Below the pieces are notes generated by a model that saw only the letters and a program-made list of their open reading frames with translations, did no database searches and had not been told where the DNA came from. Positions 7,713-14,327 of a stretch of 22,781 nt of DNA are shown piece by piece (position 1 is the stretch's first letter; the number at the start of each line of letters is the position of its first letter). This DNA is from SXRF01 sp039808985 (GTDB taxonomy: Bacteria; Pseudomonadota; Alphaproteobacteria; Rickettsiales; SXRF01). The translations under genes were made by a program, and so were the position numbers. The stretch covers positions 1 to 22,781 of the forward strand of contig JBDHUC010000033.1 of assembly GCA_039808985.1 (NCBI GenBank), in the 5' to 3' direction.

Positions 7713-9278
7713 CTAATGAACTGGAGCATCGGCAGGAGCCTTGCGTGGGTTATTGCGCGGCATGACCAGCGCTATCAATGTAAGGGCAAGGGTTATTGTG
7801 GCCATCGCCATGAATGCATCACGGTAAGCCATTATGGCGGATTGGTGTAGCAGCATTCCGTATATTTTCCCCATTGCCGCCTGGGCGCTCTGTGCCATAT
7901 CCATGCCATGTGAAAAAAACGCGTGGGTATAACGGGTAAGCAGCGACCGGAAAACCGGATCCTGCTGTACAAGATTTTCCGATAAATATGACTGGTTTAT
8001 CTGCTGATGGCGGGCAACGAAGCTTATCATGACCGCGATGCCGATACTGCCTCCCACATTGCGCGAAAGAGCATATATAGCAGAAGCCTTGCTGCTTTTT
8101 TCCTTGGCAATATTCATAAAGGCCAGAGTGCTTATTGGTATGAATAAAAACGGGAGGCCCACAACTTGTAAAATGCGCATGAACACAAAAACATTATAGT
8201 TGGTTTGCGGGGTGATATGCATGGTGTACCACTGGCCAATGGTGAGCATCAACATGCCAAAGGAAATAAGATAGCGCGCCTGCACTTTGTTCACCAGCCT
8301 TCCGACAATCGGCATGATAAAAATTACGGCAAATCCGCCCGGCGACAATACAAGCCCGGCAAGCGTTGCGTCATAGCCATATTGCGATTGTACAAGCAGC
8401 GGCAACAAGGTGCTGGAACCATACAGGCAGAAACCCATGAAAAATATCATAATGCACGACAGGCCAAAGCTTGGCTTAGCGAGCAGGCGCAGGTCGATAA
8501 CCGGGTCTTCCTGCCTAAGCAGCCAGATAACAGCAGCGGTAATACAGCTCGCAGCAGTAAGCGCAAAGAAAATAATAAAATTGCTGGCAAACCAGTCTTC
8601 CTGCTGGCCTTTATCAAGCATTATCTGCAATGCTCCAAGGCCCAGGACAATTAAGCTTAGCCCTATAAAATCAATAGAAACCAGCCCTTGTGCTTTTGCA
8701 TGCGGCGGGTCCTGCACCATTCTTCCCACCAGCCAGAAGGCCATGACACCAACCGGAACGTTCATGAAAAATATCCAGCGCCAACTGAAATTATCGGTTA
8801 TGAACCCGCCCAGAGTTGGCCCAAGTATTGGCGCAACTATCATGGTTAGCCCCATAAGCCCAAATGCCGCCCCACGCTTTTCCGGCGGGAACGCATCAAT
8901 GATAATGGCCTGCTGCGTTGGCTGCAACCCCCCCCCGGCAATTCCCTGCATGAGGCGGAAAACAATCAGCATCGGAAGCGATGTCGCCATTCCGCACAGG
9001 AACGATGCCGCAGTAAAAGCCGCAATACACAGCATAAAAAATTTCTTGCGCCCCATAACTCCTGAAAGCCATCCGGAAAGCGGCAGGACAATACCGTTAG
9101 CGACAAGATATGAGGTAAGAACCCATGTACTTTCATCCTGTGTTGCACCGAGAGTACCTGCTATATGCGAAAGCGACACATTGGTTATAGTAGTGTCAAG
9201 CACCTCCATGAATGCAGCCAGGCTTACCACCATCGCAACCAGGTAGGGGTTATAGGTTTTTTCCGCGCCGTCACTCAC
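7713..9278 (-). CDS. emrB: DHA2-type MFS multidrug transporter, EmrB-like
   Basis: This proton-driven inner membrane exporter of about 521 residues has around 14 predicted helices, matching EmrB (512). Diagnostic segments are the helix 1 motif EVLDTTITNVSLSHIAGTLG followed by STWVLTSYLVANGIVLPLSGW, motif A GWLSGVMGRKKFF, and motif C-like GPTLGGFITDNFSWRWIFFMN. It pumps hydrophobic drugs or uncouplers into the adaptor and channel of the same operon. I start it at GTG 9278, which overlaps the emrA-like stop by eight bases and has GGAG seven bases upstream. The in-frame extension up to 9386 would lie fully inside the emrA-like gene and adds a segment not seen in this family. EmrB-type and Fsr/FarB-type pumps are hard to separate by sequence, so the substrate is open. 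Confidence 0.92.
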   Translation of the reverse strand: MSDGAEKTYNPYLVAMVVSLAAFMEVLDTTITNVSLSHIAGTLGATQDESTWVLTSYLVANGIVLPLSGWLSGVMGRKKFFMLCIAAFTAASFLCGMATSLPMLIVFRLMQGIAGGGLQPTQQAIIIDAFPPEKRGAAFGLMGLTMIVAPILGPTLGGFITDNFSWRWIFFMNVPVGVMAFWLVGRMVQDPPHAKAQGLVSIDFIGLSLIVLGLGALQIMLDKGQQEDWFASNFIIFFALTAASCITAAVIWLLRQEDPVIDLRLLAKPSFGLSCIMIFFMGFCLYGSSTLLPLLVQSQYGYDATLAGLVLSPGGFAVIFIMPIVGRLVNKVQARYLISFGMLMLTIGQWYTMHITPQTNYNVFVFMRILQVVGLPFLFIPISTLAFMNIAKEKSSKASAIYALSRNVGGSIGIAVMISFVARHQQINQSYLSENLVQQDPVFRSLLTRYTHAFFSHGMDMAQSAQAAMGKIYGMLLHQSAIMAYRDAFMAMATITLALTLIALVMPRNNPRKAPADAPVH

Positions 9279-10182
9279 GCGCCTGCTCCGCACTTCCGGT
9301 ATGAACAACCGGGGTAACCGACATGCCAAGCCCCAGATGGATATTGGCATCTTGCGCATTATCAAACACGATTTTAACCGGAACACGCTGGATGATTTTT
9401 ACATAATTTCCGGTTGCATTTTCCGGCGGGAAAGCCGAAAAATACGCGCCGGTACCTCTCTGTATGCTGTCAACCTTGCCTGTAATTTTTACATGCGGGA
9501 AAGCATCAACTTCAATATCAACCGCATCGCCCTTCCTTATATTTTTAAGCTGAGTTTCCTTAAAATTTGCAACAACCCATATATCGGTACCGACTAAAGA
9601 TACAAGCTGCTGGCCCGGCTGTACGTAATTGCCGCGCTCCACTCCGCGCTTGGTAATAAAACCATCCATAGGGGCGATAATTTTCGTATCGGCAAGGTCT
9701 TTTTCCGCCTGCGCAAGGTCAGCCTGCGCCTCTTCTACATGCGCCTGGAGCTGGTCAACCACAGCTTGCGATGTCTGCACCTGTGATAGAGCCAGCTCTA
9801 ATTGCTCCTGGCTGCGCGCCTGTGTGGTAAGTCGCTTCATGCGGTTTAAATCACTCTGGTTTTTCTTTAAAGTTGCATCCGCCGATATGACCTGCGCCTT
9901 AGCGGCAGCAAGCGCCGCCTTACTGCGATCGCGACGGATAATATAATCATCCGGGTCAATCTCAAGCAGCACATCACCAGCCTTTACCCACTGGTTATCT
10001 CCTATATTCAGCGCCTTCACATAACCCGGTACTTTTGTACTTATCACGACATTGTGGCCATCAATGGCCGCATCATCAGTAGTCTGTTCGTTACGGTGCA
10101 GAAACAAATATACACTGGCACCAAGTATGCAGATTATTATAAAAGCGATAACCAGCCTGAGTTTGTCTTTATGTTTTTCCAT
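9271..10182 (-). CDS. emrA: Membrane fusion adaptor, EmrA-like
   Basis: The 303-residue periplasmic adaptor links the EmrB-like pump to the NodT-like channel. It has a short cytoplasmic N-terminus, one transmembrane helix at about 8-28, a DDAAIDGHNVVISTKVPGYV lipoyl entry segment, and a short coiled coil at about 85-160. The second lipoyl half carries DTKIIAPMDGFITKRGVERG, followed by a beta-barrel domain. The length is somewhat shorter than E. coli EmrA (390), with a shorter hairpin, as in many EmrA/FarA relatives. It begins three bases after the tetR stop and overlaps emrB by eight bases, so all four genes form one unit. Its ribosome binding site is weak (AAGAAAAT), which may mean coupling to tetR translation. 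Confidence 0.9.
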   Translation of the reverse strand: MEKHKDKLRLVIAFIIICILGASVYLFLHRNEQTTDDAAIDGHNVVISTKVPGYVKALNIGDNQWVKAGDVLLEIDPDDYIIRRDRSKAALAAAKAQVISADATLKKNQSDLNRMKRLTTQARSQEQLELALSQVQTSQAVVDQLQAHVEEAQADLAQAEKDLADTKIIAPMDGFITKRGVERGNYVQPGQQLVSLVGTDIWVVANFKETQLKNIRKGDAVDIEVDAFPHVKITGKVDSIQRGTGAYFSAFPPENATGNYVKIIQRVPVKIVFDNAQDANIHLGLGMSVTPVVHTGSAEQARE

Positions 10183-10185
10183 ATT

Positions 10186-10848
10186 TTATTTTCTTTTTTT
10201 GTATGATGATGAATAGGCGGAAAGGAAGAAATCAACTGTTGCTCGCACATGGGCTTCCAGTTGCGCTTGGCTGGGCATCGGCATTCTAAGCAAAATAACC
10301 TGCATCAGCATTTCTCCTTTAAGCAGGCTGAAAAACTGGTTGGCAGCGACTTCGGGATTTGCGATGGAAAGTTTGTTCTGATTATCCCATATCTTAAGAA
10401 GCCTTGCAAATTCTGCGCGCACGCGCTTAGGCCCCGTTTCGTAGAATATTTCCACAACCTTAGGATGCCTGGTAGCTTCTGCCTGCATTATACAATGCAG
10501 CCTTATGGAATCGGGACGGAAAACCAGCGAGGTAAATCCAAGGCCAAGCTGCATTAGCGATTTTTCAACCGGCTCATCCGCAAGCGCCATAAAGCTCTCA
10601 GGCGCAGCAAGCTTATCGCAGCGCTGGCGTATAACTTCCTTGAACAGCTCGTCCTTATTGGCAAAATGGCTGTAAATAGTCAATTTGGAAACACCGGCGT
10701 TTTTTGCAACCGCTTCCATACTGGTAAGTGAATAGCCGTTTTTCATGAACAGGCCATTGGCAGCGCGCACAATATTTTCACGCTTGCTCACATCCTTGGG
10801 ACGGCCCACAAGATTTTTCTCAGTTTTTCGAGCGGTTTCTGATTTCAT
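10186..10848 (-). CDS. TetR/AcrR-family repressor of the emrAB-nodT operon
   Basis: The 220-residue regulator has an N-terminal DNA-binding domain at about 22-70, with the helix-turn-helix TSMEAVAKNAGVSKLTIYSH at 42-61 and the typical FANKDELF that follows. The ligand-binding C-terminal half is divergent, as is normal for the family. It is the first gene of the operon with emrA, emrB and nodT, so it most likely represses its own operon and is released by a pump substrate. I start it at ATG 10848. An in-frame TTG at 10869 would add seven residues but lies inside the operator and the -10 box. No clear ribosome binding site precedes the ATG, and the leader would be only about 15 bases, so translation may be weak. 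Confidence 0.9.
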   Translation of the reverse strand: MKSETARKTEKNLVGRPKDVSKRENIVRAANGLFMKNGYSLTSMEAVAKNAGVSKLTIYSHFANKDELFKEVIRQRCDKLAAPESFMALADEPVEKSLMQLGLGFTSLVFRPDSIRLHCIMQAEATRHPKVVEIFYETGPKRVRAEFARLLKIWDNQNKLSIANPEVAANQFFSLLKGEMLMQVILLRMPMPSQAQLEAHVRATVDFFLSAYSSSYKKRK

Positions 10849-10853
10849 AAACT

Positions 10854-10894
10854 GTACCGTATAGTGCAATAATAATTACTATACTATCCGGTAC
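10854..10894. promoter_or_regulatory. Operator palindrome upstream of tetR
   Basis: Two 12-base arms, GTACCGTATAGT at 10854-10865 and ACTATCCGGTAC at 10883-10894, are inverted repeats with one mismatch. The inner bases add further matches, giving a 41-bp imperfect palindrome centred on 10874. It overlaps the predicted tetR promoter and ends five bases before the tetR start, as expected for an autorepressor site. TetR-family operators containing GTAC and TATAGT-like half sites are common. Confidence 0.75.
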
Positions 10895-10896
10895 AA
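10869..10896 (-). promoter_or_regulatory. Predicted sigma70-type promoter of the tetR-emrAB-nodT operon
   Basis: On the minus strand, TTGTAC at 10891-10896 can serve as -35 and TATTAT at 10869-10874 as -10, with a 16-bp spacer. The -10 matches the consensus at five of six bases; the -35 matches at three. Both boxes lie in the operator palindrome, so bound repressor would block polymerase. Confidence 0.5.
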
Positions 10897-10965
10897 AAAT
10901 TACAAGACGAAACATCAGATTTTTATATAGCCATATTACTTATACAATACAGCCACATAGAACAC

Positions 10966-12174
10966 TCACTTCTTGCCCCTTGGCTCCTTGCCTCTTCCAC
11001 GGCTGTAATCAAAAATGGCAATCCCATCAATATTGTTCGGGCGCTCCAGTACACATTTATGGCTAAGCGCCTTTACCGTATCGTTATAACCCGATTGCCA
11101 ATGCGCTTCCATACTAAGGCGGGAAAACTCGAAATCCTTGGAATATCCTTCATAATTCTTATTATGATAAATAAGATGCACTATATTATAAACTTTGGTG
11201 TCAACTAATTCGCTCAGCGCTTTTGCTTCCGGTGATTCTTTAAGATCCGCAGGCAGTTTTTCAAGTAGGCTGGCTATGTTATGCGATAGCTTACGCTGTT
11301 CCTTGAAACGTGAAGTATTGGCGCGTGTACGGCTTGAAAACTGGACGTCTTTCTGGCGGGTAAGAACATCGGCCATATTCTGGGGAAACTCTCCATCGGC
11401 GCTCCACAGATCCACCTGGAATATAAGGCTGTCCTCATAGGATTTGTCTTCCACAACCCATTGCAGAGGCGTATTGGAAATAAGCCCCCCGTCCCAGTAA
11501 AACTCACCGTCTATTTCTACAGCCGGAAACCCAGGAGGCAAGGCGCCGCTGGCCATTATATGATCCGGCGTTATCTCCATGGTTTTATTGTCGAAATCGG
11601 TAAAATTCCCGGTTTTTACATTAACCGCACCAACATTAAGATGCATGGTATCGTTATTCAGGCGCTCAAAATCTATAACTTTTTCCAGTGTCGCCCGAAG
11701 TGATGACAGGTCATAAAAACTGGTAGCATTTACCGTTCCATTCAGCTCCAGCCAGGGTATTATCGGCCTTGGCTTGAAAAACCCAGGTATACCGCTAGCT
11801 ACGGTATGAACCGCGCTCATAAAATTAAGTATCTGGCGCTGCATATCATTATGGGTGGCAATATTTTTAACAGCGCTTGGGAAATAAGAAAACTCGTCAT
11901 GGGTTACAAGCTCCCAGAATTCACGCAGCTTTTTAAGCCTGTCGCCGGGCGCGTTCCCTGCTATGATTGCTGCATTTATCGCCCCTATTGATATACCAGC
12001 AACCCAGTCAGGCTCAAGCCCGGCCTCGGAAAGAGCCTGATACACACCCGCCTGGTATGCGCCCAACGCCCCTCCGCCTTGCAGCAGCAACGCCACGCAC
12101 TCAAACGGTATGGAGCGTACAACCGGCGGCTTGCCAAGATCAGGTACAATATTACTTGCTTTGTTATTTGCCAT
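10966..12174 (-). CDS. Patatin-like phospholipase with DUF3734-type C-terminus
   Basis: This 402-residue serine lipid hydrolase should release fatty acids from phospholipids. The patatin domain has the oxyanion-hole motif GGGALG at 33-38, the nucleophile elbow GISIG at 60-64 (Ser62), and DGG at 228-230 giving the Asp228 of the Ser-Asp dyad. All key residues are present. The C-terminal third, with TRANTSRFKEQRKLSHNIAS and a KDFEFSRLSMEAHWQSGYND segment, matches the DUF3734 region found behind patatin in many proteobacterial proteins. No signal peptide is visible, so it is probably cytoplasmic or membrane-associated. I start it at ATG 12174 since AGGGGG lies four bases before it; an upstream in-frame TTG (12195) covers that site. 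It is single, and divergent from the heptad-repeat gene. Its exact substrate cannot be told from sequence. Confidence 0.92.
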   Translation of the reverse strand: MANNKASNIVPDLGKPPVVRSIPFECVALLLQGGGALGAYQAGVYQALSEAGLEPDWVAGISIGAINAAIIAGNAPGDRLKKLREFWELVTHDEFSYFPSAVKNIATHNDMQRQILNFMSAVHTVASGIPGFFKPRPIIPWLELNGTVNATSFYDLSSLRATLEKVIDFERLNNDTMHLNVGAVNVKTGNFTDFDNKTMEITPDHIMASGALPPGFPAVEIDGEFYWDGGLISNTPLQWVVEDKSYEDSLIFQVDLWSADGEFPQNMADVLTRQKDVQFSSRTRANTSRFKEQRKLSHNIASLLEKLPADLKESPEAKALSELVDTKVYNIVHLIYHNKNYEGYSKDFEFSRLSMEAHWQSGYNDTVKALSHKCVLERPNNIDGIAIFDYSRGRGKEPRGKK

Positions 12175-12362
12175 ATCACCCCCTATATATTTCAAACAAT
12201 AATTTTACAATTATTATATAGGCATAAAAAAACTATATGTATCTATATTCAAGTTAACTTTAAGTTAATATGATGGACATATCTTATCAATATTTTTAGT
12301 CTATTTTGGTAAGCGGTAATCTATTGTTTAAATTTCAATATTAACTACGGGAGAATACATAT
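12175..12362. promoter_or_regulatory. Divergent AT-rich control region, patatin / heptad-repeat gene
   Basis: The 188 bases serve both divergent genes. Next to the patatin gene lies an AT-rich inverted repeat: inner arms AATAATT / AATTATT at 12198-12204 and 12209-12215, and outer arms CCTATAT / ATATAGG at 12182-12188 and 12216-12222. In the middle are two AAGTTAA copies 11 bases apart (12251-12257, 12262-12268), the first inside the perfect palindrome AAGTTAACTT. For the plus gene, TTGGTA (12306-12311) and TAAATT (12329-12334) with a 17-bp spacer form a fair promoter, and GGGAGAA precedes its ATG. Confidence 0.5.
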
Positions 12363-12758
12363 ATGAAAATATCAACGCTAACTTTTACTACCGCCCTGCT
12401 CCTTTCCATTTCTGCTTATGCACAGGTTCCTGCACAGATAAAGCAGGACAATGCCGAAATACACCAGGATAATCGTGAAATCCAGATGGATAAGCGTGAA
12501 ATACGTCAGGATAACCATGAGATATATGGTGACAAAAAAGAATTGCATACTGACCGCATGGAACGCAAAGCCGACCTTAAGGCTGGTGACAAAGCCGATG
12601 CCGCGCAGGAACAGAAGGAAATCAACCAGGATAAACGCGAACTGAACCATGACCGCGCTGAGAAACATCGTGATGTAAAAGAACTTCATCATGATAGGAA
12701 AGAGCGCCATCACGACAGGAAAGAGCGTCACCAGGATAAAAAAGAATTGCGGAAATAA
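12363..12758 (+). CDS. Secreted charged heptad-repeat protein
   Basis: The 131-residue product has a Sec signal peptide cleaved after AYA (residue 20). The mature part is almost wholly a 7-residue repeat of the form x-x-D-(K/R/N)-x-E-(I/L), about 14 copies, for example QMDKREI, YGDKKEL and NQDKREL, with one phase break near GDKADAAQEQKE. It is extremely rich in Asp, Glu, Lys, Arg and His, with His more frequent towards the C-terminus (HHDRKER twice). I expect a long single or weakly paired alpha-helix in the periplasm. Similar DKKEL/DRREI-repeat proteins occur in various Gram-negative bacteria, but I know no function. Metal, polyanion or envelope binding is possible. It has a good ribosome binding site (GGGAGAA), its own promoter region, and ends before a bidirectional terminator. 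Confidence 0.8.
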   Translation: MKISTLTFTTALLLSISAYAQVPAQIKQDNAEIHQDNREIQMDKREIRQDNHEIYGDKKELHTDRMERKADLKAGDKADAAQEQKEINQDKRELNHDRAEKHRDVKELHHDRKERHHDRKERHQDKKELRK

Positions 12759-12773
12759 TAGCACTGAAAAATA

Positions 12774-12813
12774 TTATGAGGCCGCCCACCAGTTTGTGAA
12801 TGCGGCCTCATAA
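12774..12813. terminator. Bidirectional intrinsic terminator
   Basis: Perfect 12-bp arms TTATGAGGCCGC (12774-12785) and GCGGCCTCATAA (12802-12813) enclose a 16-base loop. On the plus strand AT-rich sequence with a T-run follows; on the minus strand the stem runs into ATATTTTTC. It lies between the convergent genes ending at 12758 and 12828 and can stop both. Confidence 0.88.
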
Positions 12814-12827
12814 TCATCTATAAATTT

Positions 12828-13187
12828 TTATAATACAACTTTACTTTTCTCTGTATTCCTTCCTGAAAGACGCCCAAAGGCGTCGCGCGCTGCCTCCCGC
12901 GCCTGCTTCCATTCAAGCTTCGAGTTGCCTTTGGAGATATTCCAGTTATTGCGGATAGATGGCTCAAGGCTTTCAAAATCCTGGCCAGGATTTTGGGTAT
13001 AACCTTCAACACCTGCGCGGTAAGCCGGGCGGTAGCTTTCAAATTCATGGCCATCGGTTACATATGGCCTGGAGGTGTAATTATTTTCCCAATATATTTC
13101 TTCAGCTACCAGATTTACACGATGGGCATCAGGCTTCCCAGGATTTATATTATTCTCTATAAGTTTAAATTTTTGCGTCTGTTTCAT
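12828..13187 (-). CDS. Conserved hypothetical protein with WENNY-RPYV motif
   Basis: This small soluble protein has 119 residues, no signal peptide and no transmembrane helix. The central part carries IYWENNYTSRPYV at 31-43 and FESYRPAYRAGVEGY at 49-63, followed by FESLEPSIRNNW at 71-82 and EWKQAREAARDAFGRL at 92-107. I recall the W..NY..RPY...FE.Y.PAYR.G pattern from hypothetical proteins that often sit with general-stress genes, but I cannot name a family or function. I start it at ATG 13187 because AAAGGAGC lies just before it; the frame is open further up to 13286 but without such a site. It is downstream of the polysaccharide arm on the same strand, 102 bases after the pyruvyl transferase, and stops at the shared terminator. 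Confidence 0.7.
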   Translation of the reverse strand: MKQTQKFKLIENNINPGKPDAHRVNLVAEEIYWENNYTSRPYVTDGHEFESYRPAYRAGVEGYTQNPGQDFESLEPSIRNNWNISKGNSKLEWKQAREAARDAFGRLSGRNTEKSKVVL

Positions 13188-13289
13188 AAATGCTCCTTTA
13201 CTTATTTCAGGAGACTGACAATCCCGCAACTGCCGTAAGTATTCAACCATCAATGGCGGCAGATAAATAAGGTTTCCATAAATCAAATA

Positions 13290-14243
13290 TTACTTATTGA
13301 CGAATTGGGATTTCCAGCGGGAAATATTTTCCATAGGCAGGACTATTTTCAGTGGCTCGCTTCCTTGTATCCAGTTTAAAATTCCATTTATGTCATCGCG
13401 CTTTACCGTGGGAAGGTATGTATCCTTTGCTATTTCAGCAGCGCGGTTATCAACTTCAATAACCAGCGCCCTTTTCTTATGCTGTATAGCCCTTATACCA
13501 CCATGCAGCCGCGTTCCTATAAAATCGACATCTTCACCGGCAAGTACATTATCATAGGCCACCAAGCTCGGTTCTATAGTTTCTATATCTTTGCTTAAAT
13601 TCATGGATTTTATATATTTCTCGTCGCCATCCATCTGCTCCCAGAAATATATTTTCTCATAATTATCAATTATGGTTTCTATCCATTTTTTATCAGCCTG
13701 AAAATCTTTTCTATAGAATGTAACGGTTATAAGCGCATTCTGTGCTTTCTTAGTAGAAATTTTAGTGCAATGATCCGGCGTCAGCTCCCACATGGTAGGG
13801 CATGACGTATTAACTACATTACTTATACCAATAGCTTTAAGGCGCTGCTCAGTATAGCTGTCACGCACCGAATGAATATAGCTTTTGGATAATAGCTGGC
13901 GCAGGAAAATCGCGGTCAGGAAATCAGTGGGGCGCTGGTAATATTGCCAGCCAACCCCCATAAGTATTGGGCTTGGCAATGAAAACACATCAAGAAAATT
14001 TATTTTCCATTGTGGCAATAAAATCCAGTTAGCACACAGTAAATTTGTGCCACCTACAAAGCCACGCCTGCATTCCCTAATATCCTCGCGATTTTTCTTA
14101 TTTAAGAAATTATGGGTAGGTATATTTATAAAACTATCCTGCGGGAATATTTCCCGAAGATGCTTTACAACTGCATCCATAATAATCAAATCGCCTAAAT
14201 TATCGGAATCAATGCTGGTATCAAATAACGCTATTTTTTCCAT
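13290..14243 (-). CDS. Polysaccharide pyruvyl transferase family protein
   Basis: The 317-residue enzyme belongs to the WcaK/CsaB/ExoV-type family, which moves a pyruvyl group from phosphoenolpyruvate to a sugar and forms a ketal. The N-terminal signature DNLGDLIIMDAV begins at residue 14, and the C-terminal signature with IGTRLHGGIRAIQ lies near 238-252, followed by ALVIEVDNRA. There is no signal peptide, so it should work in the cytoplasm on lipid-linked repeat units. The protein is at the short end for the family. It is the last enzyme gene of the left polysaccharide arm, 84 bases after the glycosyltransferase, and this gap contains three 11-bp direct repeats that may control it separately. 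The ribosome binding site is weak (AGG). Confidence 0.85.
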   Translation of the reverse strand: MEKIALFDTSIDSDNLGDLIIMDAVVKHLREIFPQDSFINIPTHNFLNKKNREDIRECRRGFVGGTNLLCANWILLPQWKINFLDVFSLPSPILMGVGWQYYQRPTDFLTAIFLRQLLSKSYIHSVRDSYTEQRLKAIGISNVVNTSCPTMWELTPDHCTKISTKKAQNALITVTFYRKDFQADKKWIETIIDNYEKIYFWEQMDGDEKYIKSMNLSKDIETIEPSLVAYDNVLAGEDVDFIGTRLHGGIRAIQHKKRALVIEVDNRAAEIAKDTYLPTVKRDDINGILNWIQGSEPLKIVLPMENISRWKSQFVNK

Positions 14244-14251
14244 TATGGCCT

Positions 14252-14297
14252 AGAATAACACAATATTCTTACAAAATACTTACTAAATGCTTACGAA
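14252..14297 (-). promoter_or_regulatory. Three 11-bp direct repeats before pyruvyl transferase gene
   Basis: Three consecutive units at 14265-14275, 14276-14286 and 14287-14297 fit AT-N-CTTAC-N-AA on the plus strand (TT-N-GTAAG-N-AT on the coding strand). The exact 11-bp period places them on one face of the helix. A -10-like TATTCT (14252-14257) follows seven bases after the last unit. This is the layout of sites for PhoB/OmpR-type response regulators that replace a -35 box. The regulator is not known. Confidence 0.5.
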
Positions 14298-14327
14298 TTT
14301 GGCAATATGCACCATTGGCAACCACAC

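Noticed and set aside
8410..9246. Long open frame of 278 codons on the plus strand
   Set aside because: It lies wholly antisense to the well-supported EmrB-like gene, has no domain or signal I recognise, and its composition is that of a reverse-strand shadow.
9279..9386. Longer N-terminus for the EmrB-like protein
   Set aside because: The extension lies inside the EmrA-like gene. GTG 9278 has a GGAG site and an eight-base overlap typical of coupled genes, and the resulting length fits the family.
12451..12740. Possible CRISPR-like or satellite repeat
   Set aside because: The 21-base periodicity comes from a seven-residue protein repeat; there are no constant repeats with unique spacers.
12378..12764. 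Hydrophobic 128-codon frame on the minus strand that looks like a membrane protein
   Set aside because: It mirrors the charged heptad-repeat gene: Lys/Asp/Glu codons read backwards give Phe, Val, Ile and Leu. The plus gene has a signal peptide, ribosome binding site and terminator.
13205..13262. CTGCCG/CGGCAG inverted repeat as terminator of the pyruvyl transferase gene
   Set aside because: The stem has only six base pairs with a loop of about 20 bases, and no T-run follows on the minus strand.
14299..14321. Two TTGGCAA copies 16 bases apart
   Set aside because: Seven-base direct repeats in an AT-rich gap are weak evidence, and the nearby 11-bp array is the stronger candidate site.
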